NCBI GenBank assembly: GCA_946631535.1
Contig: CAMPAF010000029.1
Span: 1 to 16,669, forward strand
Length of the DNA stretch: 16,669 nt
Source of the DNA: an uncultured Verrucomicrobiota bacterium
GTDB lineage: Bacteria; Verrucomicrobiota; Kiritimatiellia; RFP12; UBA1067
Direction: 5' to 3'
Made by a program: the position numbers and the translations under genes
In this document: in pieces, positions 6,575 through 13,552 of the stretch
Numbering within the stretch: position 1 is the stretch's first letter
Layout: each line of letters begins with the position of its first letter
Notes under the pieces: model-generated
The model's input: the letters and a program-made list of their open reading frames with translations, nothing else
Told to the model about the DNA's origin: nothing
Database searches by the model: none

Positions 6575-7654
6575 ATGCAACGCACACTTCTTATTGTCAT
6601 CGCCATCTGCGCAACCCTGTTCGCGCATGGCGCATGGTATTGGCCCTTCGGTAGCAAGGAGGACGATCCCTCCAAGCCGCTGCGGCTGCATCGTCTTCTT
6701 GAAGAGGCGAACAACTACATAGAGATTGCCGAGGACGAGGCCCTCAAGGGCAACGGAGACGGTGCGCTCGAGAACTACAGGCTAGCGCTCTCGGAGCTGG
6801 ACCGCGTGGAGCGCGAGAATCCCGACCGGGCCGAGACGGCAGAGTTTTCTCCGTTGCGCAACAAGCGTGCCGCCTGCGTGGCAGCGATGGACGCCATCCG
6901 CTTCGCGCAGGTGAACGACAACGAGCGTGCCGTATCTGTTACCGATACGCGAGAGCTGCAAAAGAAATGGAACAAGAAGCACGGCATCAAGGATGAGGAT
7001 AACAGTGACGAGGGCAAGCTGAAAGGTGAAGGGGAGCCGATGGCGGTGAAAGGTGAAGGGGGGAAGGTGAAAGATGAAGTGGTGCCGGTAGAACCGTCAG
7101 GGGAGAAGCCTGTTGCGAAGGTAGAGGAGAAGCCTGTGGAGGCGCCGGCGGAGAAGCCGGTGGCGAAGGTCGAGGAGAAGCCTGTGGAGGCGCCGGCGGA
7201 GAAGCAGCCAAAGACGAAGATGGAGGTAAAGCCGACGGAAAAGCCCGTTGCGAAGGCGGAGGAGAAGTCGGAGAAGAAGCAGGAATCAAAAGACGACTTC
7301 TCCGATTTCAAGTATCGTCTCAAGACCGCGCTTGCGGAAGTGCGCAACCGGGACTACGTGGCTGCGGACCTGCTGCTTGAGGAATTGGCGCAGGAGAGGC
7401 CGAACGATCTGAACGTCTTGCTTCTTCGGGCGGCGGCCCAGGCCGGGATGGGCAGCAACCATGCCGCACGGCGGACCTTGGAAAAGGCGATGCGTGCGCA
7501 CCCGAGGTCGCATCTCCCGTACTACAATCTTGCCAACCTGCTGCTTGACATGGGCGAGAGTGTCGACACCGCCCGCCAATACTACGAGATGGGGCGCTCG
7601 TGCGGAGGTCCGCAGTGGGCACCGCTTGAAAGACGACTGAATGGTGAAAGGTAA
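6575..7654 (+). CDS. Secreted/periplasmic TPR protein with a Lys/Glu/Pro/Ala-rich linker
   Basis: A 359-residue protein with an N-terminal signal peptide (hydrophobic core at about 4-19, cleavage likely near AHGA). A first helical, TPR-like part (about 37-115) is followed by a long charged low-complexity linker (about 145-245), then a second TPR-like region (about 248-355) containing DYVAADLLLEELAQERPNDL and HPRSHLPYYNLANLLLDMGE. TPR arrays mediate protein-protein contacts; no catalytic motif is visible, so it is probably a scaffold in the periplasm. The linker holds two exact-length 48-bp tandem units and heptad repeats of the GTGAAAG type. It is the first gene of a probable four-gene operon; the next gene starts 3 nt after its TAA. 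Confidence 0.6.
   Translation: MQRTLLIVIAICATLFAHGAWYWPFGSKEDDPSKPLRLHRLLEEANNYIEIAEDEALKGNGDGALENYRLALSELDRVERENPDRAETAEFSPLRNKRAACVAAMDAIRFAQVNDNERAVSVTDTRELQKKWNKKHGIKDEDNSDEGKLKGEGEPMAVKGEGGKVKDEVVPVEPSGEKPVAKVEEKPVEAPAEKPVAKVEEKPVEAPAEKQPKTKMEVKPTEKPVAKAEEKSEKKQESKDDFSDFKYRLKTALAEVRNRDYVAADLLLEELAQERPNDLNVLLLRAAAQAGMGSNHAARRTLEKAMRAHPRSHLPYYNLANLLLDMGESVDTARQYYEMGRSCGGPQWAPLERRLNGER
7019..7075 (+). repeat. GTGAAAG-type heptad repeats inside the TPR-protein linker
   Basis: Seven-base units CTGAAAG GTGAAGG, then GTGAAAG GTGAAGG, then GTGAAAG ATGAAG occur within this stretch, interrupted by a few other bases. The same unit recurs at 7644-7671 at the junction with the next gene. They encode repeated Lys-Gly-Glu residues in the linker. 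Confidence 0.5.
7103..7198 (+). repeat. 48-bp tandem repeat, two copies, within the TPR-protein linker
   Basis: Two 48-bp units (7103-7150 and 7151-7198) encode two nearly identical 16-residue repeats, EKPVAKVEEKPVEAPA. A third, partial unit begins at 7199 and diverges. The few differences are mostly synonymous, pointing to a recent duplication. The encoded peptide is an extended, charged Pro/Glu/Lys-rich spacer. Confidence 0.8.
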
Positions 7655-7657
7655 ATT

Positions 7658-8446
7658 GTGAAAGGTAAGTGGTTGCTTGGGGGCATATTTGCCGCATGTC
7701 TCGTGTCGTTTGCATTTGGGGATGACATTGACGAGAGTGCTGTCCAGTCGTTTGCGAAGCAGCCACCAAAGCTGACGCTGGAGTCGTCGGCCGTCGAAGT
7801 GCTGACTGCGTGCCGAGAGATGTTGCCGAAGAAGCCGGTGGAGCTGAAGGGGGCATTGATCCTGCGCAACAGAAGGGGTATCGTCTCGCGCGAGTACGAC
7901 TACGCGCTCGTGATGCGGCGCGATCCCGACATATCGCTGATGACCATCCGCCTAATGCCTCGCGGCGAGACGAACGTGTTCTCGACGGTGACGGTGTCGC
8001 GCAGAGGCGCGCAACAGCCTACGATCAGGGTCTCGAAGGCCGAGGCGCCAGGCGAAGAGGTGGTTCCGTCCCTGCTTGAGCGTGTGCTTGAGACGGACGT
8101 GACCTGGCTGGACCTGACGTTCGACTTCCTATGGTGGACGGATGCCGCCTACGAGGCAGAGCGCGAAGGCGAGAGCGTTCATGGGCAGAAATGCTCCGTC
8201 ATACTCGTCAAGCCGCCGACGGAGATTCCGGGGCTTGCGGGCGTGCGGTTGTGGGCGGACCGGAAGACGGGATGCCTGATGCAGGCGGAGCAGCTTGACG
8301 AGAAGATGAAGCCGATCCGTAGGCTGTGGGGTACGCGCGTGAAGAAGTTCGACGACGAGCGGTGGATGGTGTCCGTGCTTGAGGTGGAGACGCTTGGCTC
8401 GCGTCACCGCACGAAGATCACCGTAGAAGGCATGAAGGTCCAGTAG
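7658..8446 (+). CDS. LolA-like outer-membrane lipoprotein-sorting family protein
   Basis: A 262-residue secreted protein with a signal peptide (about 1-21, ending near AFG). The second half matches the LolA-like 'outer membrane lipoprotein-sorting protein' family: DLTFDFLWW, then HGQKCSVILVKPP, then VRLWADRKTGCLMQAEQLDE, then LGSRHRTKITV. The fold is an open beta-barrel that usually carries acyl chains of lipoproteins, although proteins of this group often lack a demonstrated client. The start is a GTG; the alternating repeat GTGAAAGGTAA supplies both a possible ribosome binding site (AAAGG at 7647-7651) and the start codon. It lies 3 nt after the TPR gene and 12 nt before a CNNM gene, indicating one operon. 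Confidence 0.65.
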   Translation: MKGKWLLGGIFAACLVSFAFGDDIDESAVQSFAKQPPKLTLESSAVEVLTACREMLPKKPVELKGALILRNRRGIVSREYDYALVMRRDPDISLMTIRLMPRGETNVFSTVTVSRRGAQQPTIRVSKAEAPGEEVVPSLLERVLETDVTWLDLTFDFLWWTDAAYEAEREGESVHGQKCSVILVKPPTEIPGLAGVRLWADRKTGCLMQAEQLDEKMKPIRRLWGTRVKKFDDERWMVSVLEVETLGSRHRTKITVEGMKVQ

Positions 8447-8458
8447 CTAGACGTCTCC

Positions 8459-9430
8459 ATGGTTTTTGCCATTATCTCAGTCCTTGTCTTTCTCTTTGGT
8501 CTGTCGGCATTCTTCTCTTCGGCCGAGACGGTGCTTTTTTCGCTGACGCCTCGCCAGCTCCAGGCCATAGAGCGGGTAAACCCGTCGGTCGGGAAAAGGC
8601 TAGGTGCCTGGCAGAAGGAACCTGCCCGCATCCTCTCGACTATCCTAGCTGGCAACACCCTCGTGAACTTCGCAATCGCCTCGCTGGGGTATATGCTGAT
8701 GCTGAGGTTCGTGACGAAGGGAACTGCTGCGGTATCGGTAGCGACATTTACGCTGCTGCTGCTTGTGTTCGGCGAGATAGTGCCGAAACAGTATGCCATG
8801 CGCCATGCGGAGAAGATGGCGGCATTCTGCGTGCGGATGCTGTTGTTCTGGCGGATTGTCCTCAAACCCTTCTCGCTACTGATGGTGGCCGGGTCAAGCG
8901 TGTTCGGCGATCTGCTTACGCGCGAGCGCCGGGCGCTTTCCGACGACGAGCTACGGGCTGTTGTGGAGTCTGCGGCTGCGAGCGGCGAGCTTGACCGCGA
9001 GGAGGCGGCTATGGTGGAGGGTGTCATGCGCCTGCCAGACCTCTACGCGCTGAACGAGATGACGCCTCGTGTGCGCATCAAGGGCGTTGAGGCCACGTTG
9101 CCCGACTCCGAGAAGGTGCGTCTGGCCGAGGAGACTGACTTTCCTTTCCTGCCTATCTACAGAAACGACATGGACCATATCGAGGGCTTCCTTGATACGG
9201 AACGGCTGTTGGCTGATCCTGCGCGAAACGTGTCGGCAGCCATCGACCCGCCGCTGCGCGTCTCCGAGCACCAGGGCCTCGACGACATGCTCGTGCTCTT
9301 CATGAAGACAGGACGGCGCATCGCCCTAGTGGAGGACAGGTGGGGCGGCACGGCGGGAATCATCACGCGCGGCGACATCCTCGAGCTGATCGTGAAGCCG
9401 GTGATAGACGACGAGGAGGACGGACGATGA
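8459..9430 (+). CDS. CNNM/DUF21-CBS family membrane protein (hemolysin-C/CorC-like), short form
   Basis: A 323-residue inner-membrane protein. The N-terminal DUF21 transmembrane domain shows the family motifs FFSSAETVLFSL, TILAGNTLVNFAIASLG and LVFGEIVPKQYA. It is followed by the acidic helical segment ending GELDREEAAMVEGVM and MTPR, then a CBS-pair region ending GIITRGDILELI. CNNM/CorC proteins are associated with magnesium or other divalent-cation export and resistance. The protein stops right after the second CBS motif, so the C-terminal CorC/HlyC domain found in many relatives is missing. The start has no clear ribosome binding site, but the upstream gene ends only 12 nt away. Its TGA overlaps the ATG of a second CNNM gene (ATGA). 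Confidence 0.85.
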   Translation: MVFAIISVLVFLFGLSAFFSSAETVLFSLTPRQLQAIERVNPSVGKRLGAWQKEPARILSTILAGNTLVNFAIASLGYMLMLRFVTKGTAAVSVATFTLLLLVFGEIVPKQYAMRHAEKMAAFCVRMLLFWRIVLKPFSLLMVAGSSVFGDLLTRERRALSDDELRAVVESAAASGELDREEAAMVEGVMRLPDLYALNEMTPRVRIKGVEATLPDSEKVRLAEETDFPFLPIYRNDMDHIEGFLDTERLLADPARNVSAAIDPPLRVSEHQGLDDMLVLFMKTGRRIALVEDRWGGTAGIITRGDILELIVKPVIDDEEDGR

Positions 9431-10278
9431 TCGAGTGTGCGATCCTCTTCGTCCTGATGGGCGCTTCCGTGGCATCCGCCGCTTTCTTCGCAGGGGTGGA
9501 GACGGGGTTCCTTTCTGTACCGCGCGTACGCCTCCTTTCGCTCGTTCGACAGTCGGCACCTCGTGCGAAGCGCCTGGCGAAGATACTTGGCGACATGTCG
9601 CGCGTCCTGACGACGCTGCTCGTGGGCAACAACCTTGCGTCGGTGCTGTTCTCCACCGCCACTGCCGCGCTCGGGACTCGCCTCTTCTCGGACATGCCGG
9701 CCACTCGGTCGGCATGGTCGCTGGTGGCCGCCGTGCTGATGCTGTTCCTAGGGGAGTATTTGCCGAAGCTGATATTTGCCTCGCGTCCGCTCCGGCGCTC
9801 TCTGTGGGCCGCACGGCCATACCAGATCGCGGCATGGTTTCTGGCGTTGCCGGTTGCGGCGTTTTCGGCGTTTGTCCGCGCCGTCTTCCGAGTCCGTCAG
9901 CCGCGTTCGCTCCGGCTTGGCGTCTCGCGCGACGGCTTGCGGATGCTTGTGGCGGACCGACACGACGCCACGCGCCTCACGCAGTTCGAGCGGCGACTGA
10001 TCGACCGCGTGCTGATGCTGCAGGCGACGTTTGCGAGGGACCTAATGCATCCCGCCTCCAGGAAGGACCTTGAGGAACTGAAAGAGTATCGCAGGCCCGG
10101 AAAAGCAGGGCATTTCTGCATCCCGGCGATGACCCGCGGTGACGACATCCTGCCTCTGATGCGGCGCAACCGCAGCCCTGTGGCCGTCGTTTGCGACGAG
10201 AAGTCCGGAGCGGAGCTCGGGGTGGTCACGGAAGAAGATGTACTTCTCGCCTTGACCGGAACCCTAAAAGAAGGGTAA
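9427..10278 (+). CDS. Second CNNM/DUF21 family membrane protein, divergent CBS region
   Basis: A 283-residue membrane protein translationally coupled to the preceding CNNM gene (ATGA overlap). Its DUF21 domain is recognisable from FFAGVETGFLSVPRVR, TTLLVGNNLASVLFS and LFLGEYLPKLIFA. The cytoplasmic part is shorter and more diverged: after ERRLIDRVL only one CBS-like half is clear, ending AVVCDEKSGAELGVVTEEDVLLAL. A CorC/HlyC domain is absent. Two adjacent, diverged CNNM proteins suggest a heterodimer, since the family acts as dimers; that is an inference. The promoter of the next operon lies inside the last 30 bp of this gene. An open frame extends upstream to 9340, but the conserved sequence begins at 9427. 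Confidence 0.8.
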   Translation: MIECAILFVLMGASVASAAFFAGVETGFLSVPRVRLLSLVRQSAPRAKRLAKILGDMSRVLTTLLVGNNLASVLFSTATAALGTRLFSDMPATRSAWSLVAAVLMLFLGEYLPKLIFASRPLRRSLWAARPYQIAAWFLALPVAAFSAFVRAVFRVRQPRSLRLGVSRDGLRMLVADRHDATRLTQFERRLIDRVLMLQATFARDLMHPASRKDLEELKEYRRPGKAGHFCIPAMTRGDDILPLMRRNRSPVAVVCDEKSGAELGVVTEEDVLLALTGTLKEG

Positions 10279-10281
10279 AAT
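10252..10281 (+). promoter_or_regulatory. Promoter of the asmA-like to ABC-ATPase operon
   Basis: TTGACC (10252-10257), an 18-bp spacer and TAAAAT (10276-10281) each match the sigma70 consensus at five of six bases. The -35 lies within the end of the upstream CNNM gene. Transcription should begin near 10288, leaving a leader of about 22 nt with GGAG (10299-10302) 7 nt before the ATG. Unlike three other promoters here, this one drives a conventional leadered mRNA. Confidence 0.65.
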
Positions 10282-10309
10282 ATCAGCCACATCCAATTGG
10301 AGAAACGAA

Positions 10310-11410
10310 ATGAAAAAACTACTCAAGTTCCTGTTGTGGACGTTTGTCGGCATCCTGGCTCTCGTCCTTGTGCTTGTTTTGACGATCCCGCTTTGGTTGG
10401 GCTCAACCGTGGCTACGGTCGCCACCAAGGTGACTCCTGAGTTCACCGGCACGCCGTTCGTGCTAGAGAGCGCGAGCCTCAATCCCTACACCGGCAAGTA
10501 CAGCATCACAAAGCTGACGCTTGGAAACCCGGAGGGATATCCGGTGCCAACCGCATTCTCCGTGTCGAATGTCCTGGTTGATGTGGAGATGGCGTCGCTT
10601 TTCTCCGACACGATACACATTCGCGAGATATCGATCATTGATCCTTACGCCAGTTACGTGAGCAATGACGGCACGAACAACTTCGAGTGGATTCTTGCGC
10701 ACGTCAACGAGAAGATCGGCCCCAAGAAGGATAAAGAGGAGGATAAGGGACCAGGCAAGAAGGTCGTGATCGACAAGCTGACGATTGCCGGTACCCGCGT
10801 CAAGCTTAAGATCCTGCCTGAGATGCCTATCCCGACGATCACGCTTACCGACATCGGCAAGGAATCGAACGGCGCCTCATGGGAAGAGGTCGGCCAGATG
10901 CTGGTGGATTCCTTAATGAAAGCGACATCCTCTATCGGAGATGGGCTGAATTCAGCGCTCGGCGCACTTGGCGATGGCGCGAACAGCCTGATGGGTGGCG
11001 CGACGAACGTCCTCGGCGGTGCGGCAAGTGCCATCGGCGGCGCGACTACGAACATCCTTGGTGGAGCGTCCGATGCATTGGGCGGCGCAACGAAGGCGAT
11101 AGGCGATACCGCGAAGAAGATCGGCAATCTCGGTGGCCTGCTTGGCGGCGATGACGACGGCAAGACGAGCGAGACCAACAAGTCCGGAGAGGCGGAAAAG
11201 CCCGCCACTGGTGGCGGAGCCGATGCCGCCAAATCGGCAGGCAAGAGCGTTATTGATGCCGGCAAGTCGCTTGGCAACGGTGCGCTTGATGCTGGCAAGT
11301 CGCTTGGCAACGGTGCGCTTGATGCCGGCAAGTCCATCGGACAGGGAGCTGCCGACACGGGCAAGGCCATTGGCGAAGGCTTGAAGAAGCTCAACCCGTT
11401 CGGGAAGTGA
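10310..11410 (+). CDS. AsmA-like membrane-anchored protein with Gly/Ala-rich repeat tail
   Basis: A 366-residue protein. One N-terminal membrane helix (about 9-30) follows MKKLLKF. The next 150 residues look AsmA-like: SLNPYTGKYSITKLTLGNPEGY, a VSNVLVDVEMASLFSDTIHI strand and GKKVVIDKLTIAGTRVKLKI. AsmA-type proteins sit in the periplasm and are linked to phospholipid transfer or outer-membrane homeostasis. The second half is unusual: a Gly/Ala-rich segment (about 210-285) with repeating LGGA-x-x-A-I-GGA units, an acidic/charged spacer, and a tail built on an 11-residue unit (GNGALDAGKSL). These look like amphipathic helices able to lie on a membrane, which is an inference. It heads a five-gene overlapping run; its TGA overlaps the GTG of the Mur ligase. 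Confidence 0.6.
   Translation: MKKLLKFLLWTFVGILALVLVLVLTIPLWLGSTVATVATKVTPEFTGTPFVLESASLNPYTGKYSITKLTLGNPEGYPVPTAFSVSNVLVDVEMASLFSDTIHIREISIIDPYASYVSNDGTNNFEWILAHVNEKIGPKKDKEEDKGPGKKVVIDKLTIAGTRVKLKILPEMPIPTITLTDIGKESNGASWEEVGQMLVDSLMKATSSIGDGLNSALGALGDGANSLMGGATNVLGGAASAIGGATTNILGGASDALGGATKAIGDTAKKIGNLGGLLGGDDDGKTSETNKSGEAEKPATGGGADAAKSAGKSVIDAGKSLGNGALDAGKSLGNGALDAGKSIGQGAADTGKAIGEGLKKLNPFGK
11255..11353 (+). repeat. 33-bp tandem repeat, three copies, in the AsmA-like gene
   Basis: Units start at 11255, 11288 and 11321. The first two differ only at single bases and the third is diverged at its end. Each encodes the 11-residue unit DAGKSLGNGAL. An 11-residue period is typical of amphipathic helices lying on membranes or forming right-handed coiled coils. 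Confidence 0.8.
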
Positions 11411-12792
11411 CATTGCCAGGAAACGTCCATCTGGTCGGAATCGGCGGCGTCGGGATGAGCGCCCTCGCGCAGGCGTATCTCGACGCCGGATGGAACGTGT
11501 CGGGCGCCGACCGTTCGCTGCGCGGCGGCGGTGCCCCCACGCCGGTCCTTTCTGCGCTGGCCAGTCAGGGCGTGCGCCTCTTCCCTGACGACGGATCCGG
11601 CGTCGGAGAAGGTACGGGCAGTCTAGTGATTTCCACCGCCATCGAGGAGACGAACCAGGATCTCCTTGCGGCGCGTGCGCGCGGCATCCCTGTAGTCCAT
11701 CGCGCGGCGGCACTCGCCGAACTTCTGTCCGATCGCAAGCTCGTGGCCGTGGCTGGAACGTGCGGCAAGTCCACCGTTACCGCAATGCTCGGGCATATGC
11801 TTGCGGAGTGCGGTTTTGATCCTCTTGTCGTCAACGGCGCGCAGATAGTCGGCTGGGATGCTGACGGGACTCGCGTCGGCTCCGTGAGGCGTGGCGGCGG
11901 CGAATGGGCTGTGGCCGAGGTGGACGAGAGCGACAAGTCGCTTACGGCGTTTCGTCCGTACGCGGCCATAGTGACTAACGCTTCCGCAGACCACTACTCG
12001 AAAGAGGAAATGGACGAGGTCTTCGACGCCTTCGTCCGCGATGTCCCCGGCCCCGTCATCGACGGCCGCGTCATCTTTAAGGAGTTTAAGGTCGGTAAGG
12101 AGTTTAAGGTCGGTAAGGAGTTTAAGGACGTTAACGGCCCTAACAGCCTTAACGACCCTCACAGCCTTAACGACCTTAATGACCTTAATGGCATTGCCGC
12201 GCGATGCCCGCTGCCTGGCGAGCACAACCGCGCGAACGCCCTGCTTGCGCTCCGCATGGCGGAGGCTCTCGGCGCGCCGCGCGAGCGGCTCGGCGACGCG
12301 CTGGCCACGTTCCCCGGCGTGGAGCGCCGCCTGCAGCGCGTCGGTTCCGTCCAGCGCGGCGACCGGCAGGTCGCCGTCTTCGACGACTACGCGCACAACC
12401 CCGAGAAGCTTCACGCGATGCTCACCACCCTCCAGGCAGCCTATCCGCAGGGCGTCGCCGCCGTCTGGCGTCCGCATGGATATGCGCCGCTCAGGAAGAT
12501 GCTGGACGCGCTCGCGGCGATGTTTCGCGAGACCCTGCGTCCGCAGGACATGCTTGTGCTGCCGCCGGTCTACGACGCCGGCGGGACGGCAGACCGTTCC
12601 GTCAACTCCGACGCGCTCGCGGCGCTGTTGGCAGATGCGAAGGGGAAGGTCGTGCTCGCAAGCGACTTGAAGGAGGCGGAGACCATTCTCCGCACGCACG
12701 CGCCGGCGGTCGGCGCAATCGTTACGGCCGGCGCGCGGGATCCGGGACTTCCCGTCCTCGCGCGGCGACTCATCCAGCAAGGAAAAGAATGA
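11407..12792 (+). CDS. murC: MurC-type Mur ligase (UDP-N-acetylmuramate--amino-acid ligase family)
   Basis: A 461-residue cytoplasmic ATP-dependent ligase of peptidoglycan precursor synthesis; MurC adds L-alanine to UDP-MurNAc. Visible motifs: the N-terminal Rossmann segment HLVGIGGVGMSALA, STAIEETN, P-loop GTCGKST (117-123), EVDESD (171-176), TNASADHYS, GEHNRANALLAL and DDYAHNPEKL (326-335). Two departures from canonical MurC are visible: the P-loop has Cys119 where MurC usually has His (GTHGKT), and the family's C-terminal Q-P-H-R-Y-S motif reads RPHGYAPLRK. Mpl, which recycles tripeptides, is the alternative. Residues about 224-262 are a repeat-encoded insertion not expected in the family. 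The likely start is GTG at 11407, overlapping the previous stop as GTGA; TTG at 11413 is another option. Confidence 0.75.
   Translation: MTLPGNVHLVGIGGVGMSALAQAYLDAGWNVSGADRSLRGGGAPTPVLSALASQGVRLFPDDGSGVGEGTGSLVISTAIEETNQDLLAARARGIPVVHRAAALAELLSDRKLVAVAGTCGKSTVTAMLGHMLAECGFDPLVVNGAQIVGWDADGTRVGSVRRGGGEWAVAEVDESDKSLTAFRPYAAIVTNASADHYSKEEMDEVFDAFVRDVPGPVIDGRVIFKEFKVGKEFKVGKEFKDVNGPNSLNDPHSLNDLNDLNGIAARCPLPGEHNRANALLALRMAEALGAPRERLGDALATFPGVERRLQRVGSVQRGDRQVAVFDDYAHNPEKLHAMLTTLQAAYPQGVAAVWRPHGYAPLRKMLDALAAMFRETLRPQDMLVLPPVYDAGGTADRSVNSDALAALLADAKGKVVLASDLKEAETILRTHAPAVGAIVTAGARDPGLPVLARRLIQQGKE
12073..12189 (+). repeat. 9-bp minisatellite, 13 units, in frame within the Mur ligase gene
   Basis: Thirteen consecutive 9-bp units run in register, for example GAGTTTAAG, GTCGGTAAG, AGCCTTAAC and GACCTTAAT (plus-strand consensus close to GNCNTTAAN). 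Being a multiple of three it adds three-residue units (KEF, KVG, NSL, NDP, NDL) and leaves the reading frame intact. It lies between the central-domain TNASADH region and the conserved GEHN motif. Base composition is much richer in A/T than the surrounding gene. Confidence 0.85.
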
Positions 12793-12793
12793 T

Positions 12794-13552
12794 ATGAAAA
12801 ATGCGATCAATGCAACGCTCGTGTTGGCAGCGGCGATGACGTTCCTGCCGACGGTACTCACGGCGGCCCCTGAAAAGGCTCCCGCCAAGGAAAAGGCGGC
12901 AGAGCCAGCGGCTCCGGCGAAAGACAAGCCTGCGGCCGAGGCGCCGGCAGACGAGGGCCCCACTCCTGCCCAGCTGAAGGCGCGGAAGGCAAAGGACCCG
13001 AGAGGCTACAGAAAGGCCGATAAGGCACTTCAAGTGGCAGAAGCTGCTAACCAGCCGATACTGATGTTCATCTTGGTAGACCAAACCCCGGCAAATCCTG
13101 TGTCTGAATTCCTTGAAAAGAAGGTTCTAACGAATAAACTCTTCAAGGAGCTTGCGAAGGAGAACGTTGTGCTTCTGAAACTCAAGCTCAAGGCGGAGCA
13201 GATGAAGGGGAAGGAGAAACCTAAAAAAATTGACGTCAAGGGCCTTAAGGCGGCAGAAGTCAAGCTCGTCCAGAACTTCGGCCTCGACGAAAAGGCGAAC
13301 AAGCAGGCGATGGCGAACGGACAACCCGAACGCACATACATGGATCTTGTGAACTACCCGGCAGTCATCGGACTTTCGCCCGATGGGACGAAGTGTCTGT
13401 TCCGCATGGGACGGTACGACAAGGACGGTGGCATGGGAGTGTGGATATCCGACGTGGCGGACACTCTACGTTCGCATGGGTTTGAGCCGGTCGTTACGCC
13501 TTTAATTCAACAGGTTCTCGACAATCCTGACGACAAGAAGTGGAAGAAATAA
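12794..13552 (+). CDS. Secreted thioredoxin-fold-like protein lacking the CxxC motif
   Basis: A 252-residue protein with a signal peptide (about 1-25, ending LTAAP), then a Pro/Ala/Lys-rich segment (about 26-55). The remainder resembles a thioredoxin-like domain. ANQPILMFILVDQTPANP (about 85-102) looks like the strand and active-site loop, followed by a helix with FLEKKVLTNKLFKELAKENVVLLKLKL and by NYPAVIGLSPDG, with a likely cis-proline at 189. The usual CxxC is replaced by DQTPAN, so it should not be a classical disulfide oxidoreductase. The only cysteine is Cys201. It follows the Mur ligase by one base, with AAGGA at 12779-12783 as ribosome binding site, and overlaps the next gene. The function is unknown. 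Confidence 0.5.
   Translation: MKNAINATLVLAAAMTFLPTVLTAAPEKAPAKEKAAEPAAPAKDKPAAEAPADEGPTPAQLKARKAKDPRGYRKADKALQVAEAANQPILMFILVDQTPANPVSEFLEKKVLTNKLFKELAKENVVLLKLKLKAEQMKGKEKPKKIDVKGLKAAEVKLVQNFGLDEKANKQAMANGQPERTYMDLVNYPAVIGLSPDGTKCLFRMGRYDKDGGMGVWISDVADTLRSHGFEPVVTPLIQQVLDNPDDKKWKK

Noticed and set aside
12073..12189. Possible CRISPR array
   Set aside because: Units are only 9 bp with no spacers, and the array is in frame within a gene. It is a minisatellite.
11623..12963. 446-codon open frame on the minus strand
   Set aside because: It lies opposite the well-supported Mur ligase and the next gene. The length is a by-product of high GC; the translation has no recognisable motif.
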